A stretch of DNA of 37,266 nucleotides from Mycolicibacterium palauense (GTDB lineage: Bacteria; Actinomycetota; Actinomycetes; Mycobacteriales; Mycobacteriaceae): contig NZ_NVQF01000063.1 of the NCBI RefSeq assembly GCF_002592005.1, positions 1 to 37,266 of the forward strand. The letters are read 5' to 3'. The position numbers and the translations under genes are program-made. Shown here in pieces: positions 16,601 to 24,114 of this stretch (position 1 is its first letter; every line of letters starts with the position of its first letter). A model generated the notes under the pieces. The model ran no database searches. It was given only the letters and a program-made list of their open reading frames with translations, and was not told where the DNA came from.

Positions 16601-16620
16601 TCTCGACGGAAGGAACACCT

Positions 16621-17481
16621 GTGGGACGCGTTGAAGGCAAGGTCGCATTCATCACCGGGGCCGCCCGCGGACAGGGACGCAGCCACGCGGTGCGCCTGGC
16701 CGAGGAGGGCGCCGACATCATCGCCGTCGATATTTGCCAGGACATCGACTCCATCGGCTACGCGATGGCCACTCCCGAGGATCTCGAGGAGACCGCGCGC
16801 CTGGTCGAGAAGACGGGCCAGGGCATCGTCACCGCCCGGGCCGACGTCCGTGACGCCGCCGCACTGCGCGCCGCACTGGAGTCCGGTCTGGCCGAGTTCT
16901 CCAAGGTCGACATCGTCGTCGCCCAGGCCGGCGTCGCCGGCATGAAGGGGCAGCCGCCGCTGCAGGCCTGGACCGACGTGATCAACACCAACCTGGTCGG
17001 CACCATCAACGCCGTCCAGGTCGCCCTGCCCCACCTGAAGGAGGGGGCCTCCATCATCGCGACCGCCTCCGCGGCGGCGCTGATGGACGCCCACCAGAAG
17101 CCCAACCCCGGCGCCGACCCCGGGGGGATGGCCTACATGACCTCCAAGAGGCTGCTCTCCCAGTACATCCACGACCTGGCCACCGAGCTCGCGGTCCGCG
17201 GCATCCGGGCCAACGTGATCCACCCGACCAACTGCAACACCAACATGCTGCAGAGCGAGCCGATGTACCGCTCCTTCCGTCCCGACCTGGAGAACCCCAC
17301 CCGCGCCGACGCCGAGCCGGTCTTCGGTGTCCAGCAGGCCATGAAGGTGCCCTTCATCGAACCCGAGGACATCAGCAACGCCGTGCTGTGGCTGGCTTCC
17401 GAGGAGGCCCGCTTCGTGACCGGCATGCAGATGCGCGTCGACGCCGGCGGTTACCTGAAGTGGTACGACTACCACGTCTGA
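16621..17481 (+). CDS. Mycofactocin-type SDR oxidoreductase (carveol dehydrogenase-like)
   Basis: 286 residues from a GTG at 16621, preceded by GGAAGGA; the frame upstream runs through the tandem repeat and is rejected. Short-chain dehydrogenase with the TGAARGQG cofactor motif (12-19) and catalytic Ser150, Tyr172 and Lys176 (YMTSK). The pattern ARGQGRSHAVRLAEEGADIIAVD and the insertion between Ser and Tyr are characteristic of the SDR subfamily coupled to mycofactocin (carveol dehydrogenase type). There the nicotinamide is tightly held and mycofactocin acts as electron carrier. The likely reaction is oxidation of a secondary or allylic alcohol. It leads an operon with a ferredoxin and two P450s, so the alcohol may be a P450 product (inference). 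No mycofactocin genes are in the window. Confidence 0.88.
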   Translation: MGRVEGKVAFITGAARGQGRSHAVRLAEEGADIIAVDICQDIDSIGYAMATPEDLEETARLVEKTGQGIVTARADVRDAAALRAALESGLAEFSKVDIVVAQAGVAGMKGQPPLQAWTDVINTNLVGTINAVQVALPHLKEGASIIATASAAALMDAHQKPNPGADPGGMAYMTSKRLLSQYIHDLATELAVRGIRANVIHPTNCNTNMLQSEPMYRSFRPDLENPTRADAEPVFGVQQAMKVPFIEPEDISNAVLWLASEEARFVTGMQMRVDAGGYLKWYDYHV

Positions 17482-17543
17482 TCGGCGTCCGACCGGCCAC
17501 CGACCGGGGCCAGGGCTGACACAGGTTCCAGAAAGGGATTCTC

Positions 17544-17738
17544 ATGAAGGTATTCGTCGACTCGTCCCGCTGCCAGGGTCACACGCTGTGCGCGATGATC
17601 GCCCCGGACTCGTTCGAGCTCAGTGACATCGACGGCAGCTCCTCCCCGATCAACGAGGTGGTTCCCCCGGACCAGGAGGACGCCGTCCGCGAGGCCGCGC
17701 ATTCCTGCCCCGAACAGGCCATCCGAATCGAAGAGTGA
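17544..17738 (+). CDS. 3Fe-4S ferredoxin, electron donor to P450
   Basis: 64 residues, ATG at 17544 with AAAGGG upstream. Small acidic ferredoxin of the mycobacterial P450-associated type. The cluster motif is Cys10-x2-His13-x2-Cys16 and Cys55-Pro. The position that is Cys in 4Fe-4S ferredoxins is His here, as in other mycobacterial ferredoxins where this residue varies. That predicts a 3Fe-4S cluster, or an unusual His-influenced one. It should carry electrons from a reductase, encoded elsewhere, to the P450s that follow. It lies between the SDR and the first P450, and a stem-loop follows its stop codon directly. Confidence 0.93.
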   Translation: MKVFVDSSRCQGHTLCAMIAPDSFELSDIDGSSSPINEVVPPDQEDAVREAAHSCPEQAIRIEE

Positions 17739-17760
17739 CGTCACGCGACGCTGCGTGACG
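17739..17760 (+). promoter_or_regulatory. Intercistronic stem-loop after ferredoxin
   Basis: CGTCACGC (17739-17746) pairs with GCGTGACG (17753-17760) around a 6-base loop. It starts at the first base after the ferredoxin stop and has no T-run. It may stabilise the ferredoxin mRNA end or lower readthrough to the P450, which would set the ferredoxin:P450 ratio (inference). Confidence 0.55.
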
Positions 17761-17811
17761 CGATATGACCAGCAATCAGAAGTGCCCGAGATCGACAGGG
17801 AAGACAGAACC

Positions 17812-19179
17812 TTGAGCGTCGACGACATCACCAGTGACGAAGAGCGGAAGAAGCACAGCTACTACTTCGACCGCCACACCCCCGAGTATCGACTCCAGTT
17901 CGAGAAGATCACTGAGGAGATGCAGACCAAGTGCCCCATGGCGTGGTCCGAGACCTACGGTGGCCACTGGGTGGCCGCGGGCAGCAAAGAGGTCTTCGAA
18001 CTCGCACGCTGCCCGGCGATCTCCAATGACCACGACATCCACGGCGAACGCAAGGGCTACAAGGGCATCTCCATCCCCACGGCCCGGCGGGCCAATGTGG
18101 TGCGCGGCGGCATCCTCGAAATGGACGACCCCGAGCACCGTACGTACCGCAACGTGCTCAACCCGTACCTGTCCCCCGCCGCCGTCAAGCGGTGGGAGCC
18201 CTTCATCAACGAGATCGTGCGCGCGGCGATCGACGAGAAGATCGAGTCGGGCCAGATCGACTTCGTCGACGACCTGGCCAACATCGTGCCGGCCGTGCTC
18301 ACGCTGGCCATGATGGGGATTCCGCTCAAGAAGTGGGAGATCTACAGCGAGCCCACCCATGCGGCGGTGTACACCCCGGAGCACTCCCCCGATGCCGAAC
18401 GTGTCGCGGCCATGCACCGCGAGATGGGTATCGACATGATCACCAACATGAATGAGATCCGGGAGAATCCGCGCCCGGGCCTGGTCAACGCCCTGGTCTC
18501 GATGCGCATCGACGGGGAGCCGGCCCCCGACCTGGAGATCCTGGGCAATCTCGGGCTCGTCATCGGCGGCGGGTTCGACACCACCACCGCGTTGACCGCG
18601 CACTCGCTGGAATGGCTCTCCGAGCACCCCAAGGAGCGCGAGTTGCTCTCCCGCGAGCGCGACACCCTGCTCAACCCGGCCACCGAGGAGTTCCTGCGCT
18701 ACTTCACCCCGGCCCCCGGTGACGGCCGCACCTTCGCCGAGGACGTCGAGGTCGAGGGCACCCAGTTCAAGGAGGGTGAGCGGCTGTGGATCTCATGGGC
18801 GATGGCGAACCGGGATCCCTCCGTGTTCGATCATCCCAACGAGGTGGTCATGGACCGCAAGGGCAACCGGCACTTCAGCTTCGGCATCGGGGTGCACCGC
18901 TGTGTCGGCTCCAACGTGGCACGCACCGTGTTCAAGTCGATGATCACCGCGGTGCTCGACCGGATGCCCGACTACAAGTGCGATCCCGAGGGCACCGTGC
19001 ACTACGACACCATCGGCGTGATCCAGGGCATGCGGCACCTGCCGGCCACCTTCACCCCGGGCCGCCGCCTGGGCCCCGGCCTCGATGAGACCCTCGACAA
19101 GCTCCAGCAGGCCTGCGATGAGCAGGAGCTGGCGCGTCCGATCACCGAACGCAAGGAAGCCGCCGTCATCTCCTGGTAG
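17812..19179 (+). CDS. Cytochrome P450 (first of a tandem pair)
   Basis: 455 residues from a TTG at 17812. That start is preferred because GGGAA lies at proper distance and a 16-codon micro-ORF (17765-17815) ends across it as TTGA; a GTG at 17782 is the alternative. P450 hallmarks: I-helix GGGFDTT (252-258), ExxR at Glu293-Arg296 (EFLR), and heme loop FSFGIGVHRCVG with the thiolate Cys364. The N-terminal part (HSYYFDRHTPEYR) and the conserved C-terminal extension after the heme loop are shared with the next gene. It would hydroxylate a hydrophobic substrate using the ferredoxin upstream. The CYP family number cannot be given from inspection. Confidence 0.93.
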   Translation: MSVDDITSDEERKKHSYYFDRHTPEYRLQFEKITEEMQTKCPMAWSETYGGHWVAAGSKEVFELARCPAISNDHDIHGERKGYKGISIPTARRANVVRGGILEMDDPEHRTYRNVLNPYLSPAAVKRWEPFINEIVRAAIDEKIESGQIDFVDDLANIVPAVLTLAMMGIPLKKWEIYSEPTHAAVYTPEHSPDAERVAAMHREMGIDMITNMNEIRENPRPGLVNALVSMRIDGEPAPDLEILGNLGLVIGGGFDTTTALTAHSLEWLSEHPKERELLSRERDTLLNPATEEFLRYFTPAPGDGRTFAEDVEVEGTQFKEGERLWISWAMANRDPSVFDHPNEVVMDRKGNRHFSFGIGVHRCVGSNVARTVFKSMITAVLDRMPDYKCDPEGTVHYDTIGVIQGMRHLPATFTPGRRLGPGLDETLDKLQQACDEQELARPITERKEAAVISW

Positions 19180-19317
19180 CGCTTGGGAACGGTCGCCACA
19201 CCGGGCGGCGACCGGGAATCCCATTCCGCCGAACCGCGCGCCGCGATCCCCTAACGTCGGACACGGGCCCGGCCCCTGGGCGGCCGGGCCTGATGGGAGC
19301 CTGATGGGAGCGCCTCG
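19180..19317 (+). promoter_or_regulatory. Spacer between duplicated P450s with two hairpins and a duplicated ribosome-binding site
   Basis: The 138-base spacer holds an 8-bp hairpin (19190-19197/19207-19214), a 9-bp hairpin with a 7-base loop (19266-19274/19282-19290), and an 11-bp direct repeat CTGATGGGAGC at 19290-19300 and 19301-19311. The repeat duplicates the GGGAG ribosome-binding sequence just before the ATG at 19318. The second P450 may therefore be expressed separately from the first. Confidence 0.6.
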
Positions 19318-20727
19318 ATGACCGCCGAATCCACCGGGAAATCCACCGGAGAATTCGGCGGAGAACTCAGCGGAGAACTCAGCGGGGACGCGCGCTTTGC
19401 CGAGCACCACTTCCACTTCGACCGGCACACCCCGCACTACCGTGAACAGTTCGCGGCGACCACCGCCGAGATGCTGGGGCGCTGCCCGATCGCGTGGTCG
19501 GACACCTACGGCGGGCACTGGGTCGCCGCCGGCAGTGCCGAGGTCTTCGAACTCGCACGCAGTCCACACATCTCGAACGACAACGACGTCGCGGGGGCGC
19601 GGCGGGGCTATCAGGGCATCACCATTCCCCGCAGCGAGGCCAGCGCCATCGTGCGGGGCGGGATCCTGGAGATGGACGAACCCGAGCACCGGACCTACCG
19701 GACCCCGCTGAACGCCTATCTGTCCCCGGCCGCGGTGGCGCGCTGGACCCCCTTCGTCGACGAGCTGGTCAGGGCCTGCCTCGACGACAGGATCGAGCAG
19801 GGCCGCATCGACTTCGTCGACGACCTGGCCAACATCGTGCCGGCCGTGCTCACCCTGGCGATGATGGGTGTCCCGCTGGCGAAGTGGGAGATCTACTGCG
19901 AGCCGGCCCATGCGGTCGTCTACACCCCCACCGACTCCCCGGACGCCGCGCGGGTCGCCGAGCTTCAGCTGGCCAGCGCCGCAGACCTGATGACTCACGT
20001 CGCCGAGATCCGCGCGACCCCGAGGCCCGGGCTGATCGACGCGCTGGTGCGGTTGCGTGTCGACGGTGAGCCCGCACCCGACGTCGAGCTGATGGGCATG
20101 CTGATGCTGCTGATCGGCGGCGGCTTCGACACCACCACCGCCCTGACCTCCCATGCACTGGAATGGCTCTCCCAGCACCCCGACGAGCGCCGGCGCCTGT
20201 GTGGTGAGCGCGGCGCGCTGCTGGACTCGGCGACCGAGGAGTTCCTCCGCTACTTCACCCCCGCGCCCGGGGACGGGCGGACGGTCGCGGCGGACTGCCT
20301 GGTCGACGGGATCGCGCTGAAGGAGGGCGAGCGACTCTGGCTGTCCTGGGCGATGGCCAACCGTGACCCCGCCGTCTTCGACGATCCCGACGAGCTCGTG
20401 CTGGACCGCAAGGGCAACCGCCACTTCAGCTTCGGACTCGGCGCGCACCGCTGCGTCGGCTCCAACGTGGCGCGCACGGTGTTCAAGTCGATGCTCACCG
20501 CCGTGCTGGACCGCATGCCCGACTACGTCTGCGACCCCGACGCCGCCGTGCACTACCAGACCATCGGCGTCATCCAGGGGATGCAGCACCTCCCGGCGAC
20601 CTTCACCCCGGGCCGCCGCCTCGGTCCCGGCCTGGCCGAGACCCTGGAAAAGCTGCAGCGCATCTGCGATGACCAGGGGCTGGCCCGCCCCATCACCGAA
20701 CGCAGGGAAGCCGCCGTCGTCGAGTGA
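19318..20727 (+). CDS. Cytochrome P450 (second of a tandem pair, with repeat N-terminus)
   Basis: 469 residues. It is clearly a paralogue of the preceding P450: long identical stretches such as VDDLANIVPAVLTLAMMG and HRCVGSNVARTVFKSM. The I-helix GGGFDTT, the EFLR ExxR motif and the heme loop FSFGLGAHRCVG (Cys near 379) are all intact, so both copies look active. It differs by an N-terminal extension of about 15 residues built from five 12-bp repeats. Divergence between the copies is spread over the protein, including likely substrate-recognition parts, so they may hydroxylate different positions or successive intermediates (inference). It is convergent with the TetR gene, with only 3 bases between the stops. 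Confidence 0.93.
   Translation: MTAESTGKSTGEFGGELSGELSGDARFAEHHFHFDRHTPHYREQFAATTAEMLGRCPIAWSDTYGGHWVAAGSAEVFELARSPHISNDNDVAGARRGYQGITIPRSEASAIVRGGILEMDEPEHRTYRTPLNAYLSPAAVARWTPFVDELVRACLDDRIEQGRIDFVDDLANIVPAVLTLAMMGVPLAKWEIYCEPAHAVVYTPTDSPDAARVAELQLASAADLMTHVAEIRATPRPGLIDALVRLRVDGEPAPDVELMGMLMLLIGGGFDTTTALTSHALEWLSQHPDERRRLCGERGALLDSATEEFLRYFTPAPGDGRTVAADCLVDGIALKEGERLWLSWAMANRDPAVFDDPDELVLDRKGNRHFSFGLGAHRCVGSNVARTVFKSMLTAVLDRMPDYVCDPDAAVHYQTIGVIQGMQHLPATFTPGRRLGPGLAETLEKLQRICDDQGLARPITERREAAVVE
19330..19389 (+). repeat. Five in-frame 12-bp repeats at P450 N-terminus
   Basis: Units at 19330, 19342, 19354, 19366 and 19378 follow the pattern TCCACCGGAGAA or CTCAGCGGAGAA and encode the tetrapeptides STGK, STGE, FGGE, LSGE and LSGD. 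The sister P450 has no such extension. The length probably varies between strains. Confidence 0.85.
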
Positions 20728-20730
20728 TGC

Positions 20731-21339
20731 TCACCCGGGGGCGGGCGCGATGTGCGAGATCACCATGTGCAGGAACGTCCGGTACACCGCGGACTGGTCG
20801 AGCAGGCTGCTCAGCGTCACTCCGTCGTTGGCCGCCAGTATCACCCGCGCCAGGTCGAGCGCGGGAGTGTCCAGGATCCCGCCCAGCCGGGCGACTCCCT
20901 TGTCGATGTAGTCCGCCAGCGCCCGCGCCGTCTCCTCGCGCTGCCCGGCGACGCGCTCGAGCGCCTCGGGGTTACGCAGCAGGAACAGCGTGAACTCGTA
21001 GCCCAGCGCGGCGCGGTCGGCGCCGCCGGCCTGGATCAGGACGTGCCAGCGCTGCGCCAGCTCGTCGACGTCCAGGTCCGCGAGGCGGTGGGTGGCGGCG
21101 ATCACGTCGGCGAATCCTTCGAGGAACTCCTGGCGCTGCCGCTCGACGACAGCGAGGAACAGTTCGGCCTTGCTGCCGAAGTGCGAGTAGATCGCGCCGC
21201 GGGTGTAGCCGGCCGCGTCGGCGATGTCCTCCAGCGCGGCCGCCTCGAATCCCTTGCGCGCGAAGACTTCCTCGGCCGAATCGAGCAGCAGGGCCCGGGT
21301 GTGCTCAAGACGTCGTTGCTTGGTCCAGCGTTCCGCCAT
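20731..21339 (-). CDS. TetR family transcriptional regulator
   Basis: 202 residues from the ATG at 21339, with AGAGGA seven bases upstream; a GTG at 21342 is also possible. The N-terminal helix-turn-helix (about 18-62) reads AEEVFARKGFEAAALEDIADAAGYTRGAIYSHF in the usual TetR pattern (key part: IADAAGYTRGAIYSHFGSK). The C-terminal ligand domain is helical and not recognisable by inspection. It is divergent from the Rieske gene, with an operator-like TGTAT array in between, so it probably represses that operon and itself and is released by a pathway compound (inference). Confidence 0.92.
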   Translation of the reverse strand: MAERWTKQRRLEHTRALLLDSAEEVFARKGFEAAALEDIADAAGYTRGAIYSHFGSKAELFLAVVERQRQEFLEGFADVIAATHRLADLDVDELAQRWHVLIQAGGADRAALGYEFTLFLLRNPEALERVAGQREETARALADYIDKGVARLGGILDTPALDLARVILAANDGVTLSSLLDQSAVYRTFLHMVISHIAPAPG

Positions 21340-21658
21340 CACCCGATCCTCTCAGAGTCTGGATTGCGCAGTCGGCATCCCGGGGCCGGCACCTCGACGG
21401 CACGTCCGCGCAGGGGCGTTCCTTCGCCGTCGGAAATGCGTGAGCTGTGTCACATTCTACACTCTTGTATGCGATATACATCAGTGTATATTAGTGATGC
21501 GAGTCATAGTCGGCATCCCGACGGCCCACGGCCCACCCCCGACTCACCCGCCTGCCGGAACGGCAATCCGACCAGCCGCGCCGGCGAGGACAGGCCCGTC
21601 GCACCGCCGGCCACCACCGGGCCGGCGACCGCCCACACGGATACGAGGAGCGCCCATC
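21340..21658. promoter_or_regulatory. Divergent TetR/Rieske control region
   Basis: 319 bases without a gene. It holds an exact 13-bp direct repeat (AGTCGGCATCCCG at 21370-21382 and 21508-21520) on either side of the promoter-operator at 21465-21492. The Rieske mRNA would have a leader of about 150 bases, which contains no recognisable riboswitch, and ends with GAGGAG before the ATG at 21659. Confidence 0.6.
21465..21492 (+). promoter_or_regulatory. Promoter overlapped by TGTAT operator array
   Basis: TTGTAT (21465-21470) and TATATT (21487-21492) make a sigma-70-like promoter with a 16-base spacer. ATATACA (21474-21480) and TGTATAT (21485-21491) form a perfect 7-bp dyad with spacer TCAG. TGTAT (21466-21470) forms a second dyad with ATACA (21476-21480). 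Three half-sites thus overlay the promoter, as expected for TetR repression. Confidence 0.7.
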
Positions 21659-23017
21659 ATGCAGACCGCAGCATCACGCCCAGGCGACTGGGTCGACACC
21701 GCCACCGCACTCGACGACCTCGCACCGGACCAATACCGGATGCAGATACCGACATCGCGCTACGTCTCACCGGAGTTCGTTGCGCACGAACGGGAGTCGA
21801 TCTGGATGAAGGTCTGGCAGGTCGTCGGCCGGGTCGACGAACTGACCAAACCCGGGGACTGGAAGCTCTACCGCCTGTTCGACCAGTCCTACATCGTGGT
21901 CCGGGGCAAGGACGACACGATCCGAGGCTTCGTCAACGCGTGCCGTCACCGCGGCAATGTGTTGTGCCGAGAGGCACGCGGAAACGCCAAGCGCGGCTTT
22001 CTGTGCCAATATCACCTGTGGTCCTACGACCTCGAGGGCAAGCTCAAGGGCATGCTGCGCGAAGCACTGGCCGGCCCGATCGACAAGGACGCCCACGGTC
22101 TGCTGGAGGTCCCCGTCGACACCTTCGCCGGGTTCATCTTCCTCAACCCCGACCCCGCCGCCGAGCCGCTGGCCGACTTCCTCGGTACCGAGGTGGCCGA
22201 GCTGCTGTCCCCCTACCATCTCGACGAGATGGTCACCGTCATGGACGTCACCGAGGCGATCGACTGCAACTGGAAGGTCGTCATGGACGCCTTCCAGGAG
22301 GGCTATCACATCAACGGCATCCATCCGCAGCTGTTGCGCGTGATCAACATCGATCCCGCCACCACGCGGTTCAATTTCTTCGACAGGCACTGCGTGTCGA
22401 TGGCGCCGTTCGACGTCGTCGGCGCCACCCCGCAGCAACAGGTCGACGGCGTCATGGACCTGCCGGAGACCTTCCCCTCGACGGTCGCGGTCCTGCCCCG
22501 GTTCACCGAACTCGTCGCCGAGTACCGCGGCGAGGACGACACTCTGCACTTCCCCGACGGGATCACCGCGCGGGTGCTGCTGCAGCGCGCCACCCGTGAC
22601 ACCCTCACCGGGATGGGGCTCGATGTCAGCGGCCTGACCGACGCCCAGATGAGCGACAACCACGGCTGGGTGCTGTTCCCCAACTTCTTCATGACCATCC
22701 GCGCCGGGGAGGCGACGATCGTCATGGCGCTGCCGCATCCCGACGGCGATCCGAATCGGTGCATCTGGCACGTCGCCAGCTACATGTGGCTTCCCGACGA
22801 ACACAAGGCCGCCTTCACCGCGGCACCGATCGAGGTAGACGAACCCGGCAGCTACAAGTACTTCGAAGCGCTGCAACAGGACTACGAGCAGATGCCACGC
22901 CAACAGATCGGCCTGCGCAACACGGCCCTCGATCACATGGCCCTGGTCAAGGAGGAGGTGGTCATCGCCCACTTCCACTCGGTGGTGGACAAGTACCTGG
23001 CCGCCTCCCCGGCCTAG
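21659..23017 (+). CDS. Rieske non-heme iron ring-hydroxylating oxygenase, alpha subunit
   Basis: 452 residues from the ATG at 21659 with GAGGAG upstream; the frame continues further but over the promoter. The Rieske [2Fe-2S] ligands are Cys95-x-His97 and Cys116-x2-His119. The catalytic domain has DAFQEGYHINGIHPQ with His217 and His222 as iron ligands; the third acidic ligand is expected in the C-terminal part and was not pinned down. No beta subunit follows, so it is likely a homo-oligomeric (alpha-only) oxygenase as in steroid- or terpene-type monooxygenases. Its reductase and ferredoxin are not adjacent. It leads an operon with two SnoaL-like proteins, a P450 and a CMD-family protein. Confidence 0.92.
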   Translation: MQTAASRPGDWVDTATALDDLAPDQYRMQIPTSRYVSPEFVAHERESIWMKVWQVVGRVDELTKPGDWKLYRLFDQSYIVVRGKDDTIRGFVNACRHRGNVLCREARGNAKRGFLCQYHLWSYDLEGKLKGMLREALAGPIDKDAHGLLEVPVDTFAGFIFLNPDPAAEPLADFLGTEVAELLSPYHLDEMVTVMDVTEAIDCNWKVVMDAFQEGYHINGIHPQLLRVINIDPATTRFNFFDRHCVSMAPFDVVGATPQQQVDGVMDLPETFPSTVAVLPRFTELVAEYRGEDDTLHFPDGITARVLLQRATRDTLTGMGLDVSGLTDAQMSDNHGWVLFPNFFMTIRAGEATIVMALPHPDGDPNRCIWHVASYMWLPDEHKAAFTAAPIEVDEPGSYKYFEALQQDYEQMPRQQIGLRNTALDHMALVKEEVVIAHFHSVVDKYLAASPA

Positions 23018-23083
23018 CCGCGCACGCCGGACCCCTCACCCAACTCAGCACAGCAGAATCCGTAACACACCGAAGGAACAGTG

Positions 23084-23605
23084 ATGACCCTCGAGGAACG
23101 CATCGAACACCACCGTCGCATGGCCGAGGCCTACCGCAACGCCTACCTGCGCCAAGGAGTGCAGGACGGTGAGACCTACGAGGCGTGGAAATTCGCCGAG
23201 GACGGCGTGTACGCCTCGCCCTACTTCACCGGCGATCAGGTGTTCGCGCTGAACGACTTTCCTGCCGACACCGCCCAGGCGGCCACGATGGAAGCCAAGG
23301 CCTACTCCCTGACCTTCCCGGACTGGAAGCCGGTCAGCTTCAACTACTGGCCCGCCGACAACGGGTTCGTCATGAAGACCCGTTGGCAGGGCACGACCAA
23401 GGACGGCACGACGATGGGCTTCTATTCCTACAGCTTCGTCGACACCAACGAAGCCGGGGAGGTGGCCCGCTGGGAGACCCACGTCAACGACGAGTACAGC
23501 CCGTTCCTGGAGGTCGCCATCGGCACCAGCGGGCCGTTCCACGGCACCAGCGAGTACGTCGAGGCGCTGCACCGCTGCCTGGACAAGGCCGGCGTCACGA
23601 TCTAG
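23084..23605 (+). CDS. SnoaL/NTF2-like protein
   Basis: 173 residues from the ATG at 23084 (AAGGA six bases upstream); a GTG directly before it is possible. Cone-shaped NTF2-like fold inferred from length and pattern: an N-terminal helix EERIEHHRRMAEAYRNAYL, then alternating strands rich in Trp, Phe and Tyr (AWKFAEDGVYASPYF, FYSYSFVD, VARWETHVND). In catabolic clusters such proteins act as isomerases, cyclases, dehydratases or small oxygenase partners, and some fill the place of a Rieske beta subunit, which has the same fold. That last option is attractive here because it directly follows an alpha subunit (inference). Confidence 0.7.
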   Translation: MTLEERIEHHRRMAEAYRNAYLRQGVQDGETYEAWKFAEDGVYASPYFTGDQVFALNDFPADTAQAATMEAKAYSLTFPDWKPVSFNYWPADNGFVMKTRWQGTTKDGTTMGFYSYSFVDTNEAGEVARWETHVNDEYSPFLEVAIGTSGPFHGTSEYVEALHRCLDKAGVTI

Positions 23606-23649
23606 CGCCCGTCATCGCACAGCCCCGAAGAGGAGACCAGAGGAGACCC

Positions 23650-24114
23650 ATGAGAGACCTCCACGATGTCGCCGACGAGTACACCGGTCGGCGCCGCACC
23701 GTCCTCGACTACACCCTGACGGCCAAACGTCTGGTGGACGCGGCAAAACAACCCGGCTTCACCGCCGAGGGGTGGGCCCCGCTGGCACACCTGGTCGACG
23801 TCGAGACGTTCGAGCGCATCGGCAATTTCAAGGAGGTGATGAACTGGGACGAGTACGCGGCCTTCCTGAGCAACTGGGCCGCGTCCTCGGAATGGGACGC
23901 CTCCTTCAAACGCGTCAGCGAAATCGACGGGACGGTGTTCCTCGAGCTCGAGGAACGCAGTCGCGTGGGTGATTTCTCCTCGGTGGTGAACTCGATGTCG
24001 GTGTTCGAGTTCACCGACGCCGGCAAGATCCGCCACATCGACGTCTACCTGCAGATGGCGTTGCCCAACACCGACATGCTCGACAGCTACGCGGGTGTGG
24101 AGATCGGCGAGTGA
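23650..24114 (+). CDS. SnoaL/NTF2-like protein
   Basis: 154 residues from the ATG at 23650 with AGGAG five bases upstream; the longer frame is rejected because it runs through the preceding gene. NTF2-like pattern: YAAFLSNWAAS, a VFLELEERSRV strand, then FEFTDAGKIRHIDVYLQM near the end, which is typical of SnoaL-type proteins. It has little identity to the neighbour at 23084, so the two are not a recent duplication. The stop overlaps the P450 start (GTGA). Possible roles are isomerase, hydratase or oxygenase accessory; it cannot be fixed from sequence. Confidence 0.7.
   Translation: MRDLHDVADEYTGRRRTVLDYTLTAKRLVDAAKQPGFTAEGWAPLAHLVDVETFERIGNFKEVMNWDEYAAFLSNWAASSEWDASFKRVSEIDGTVFLELEERSRVGDFSSVVNSMSVFEFTDAGKIRHIDVYLQMALPNTDMLDSYAGVEIGE

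Larger units (their letters stand above)
16249..16620. promoter_or_regulatory. Divergent promoter region between mce/ALDH and SDR/P450 operons
   Basis: 372 bases without an established gene. From left to right it holds the nested dyad at 16280-16318; a candidate -10 CATAAT at 16446-16451 reading toward the SDR; GATTCTTGAT at 16461-16470; a 26-codon open frame (16469-16549, not accepted as a gene); the 13-bp tandem repeat at 16567-16600; and the ribosome-binding site GGAAGGA before the GTG at 16621. One regulator could control both operons from here. Confidence 0.6.

Noticed and set aside
18793..20589. 598-codon minus-strand open frame opposite the two P450s
   Set aside because: Mirror of two conserved P450 genes; its apparent internal repetition is only the duplication of the P450s.
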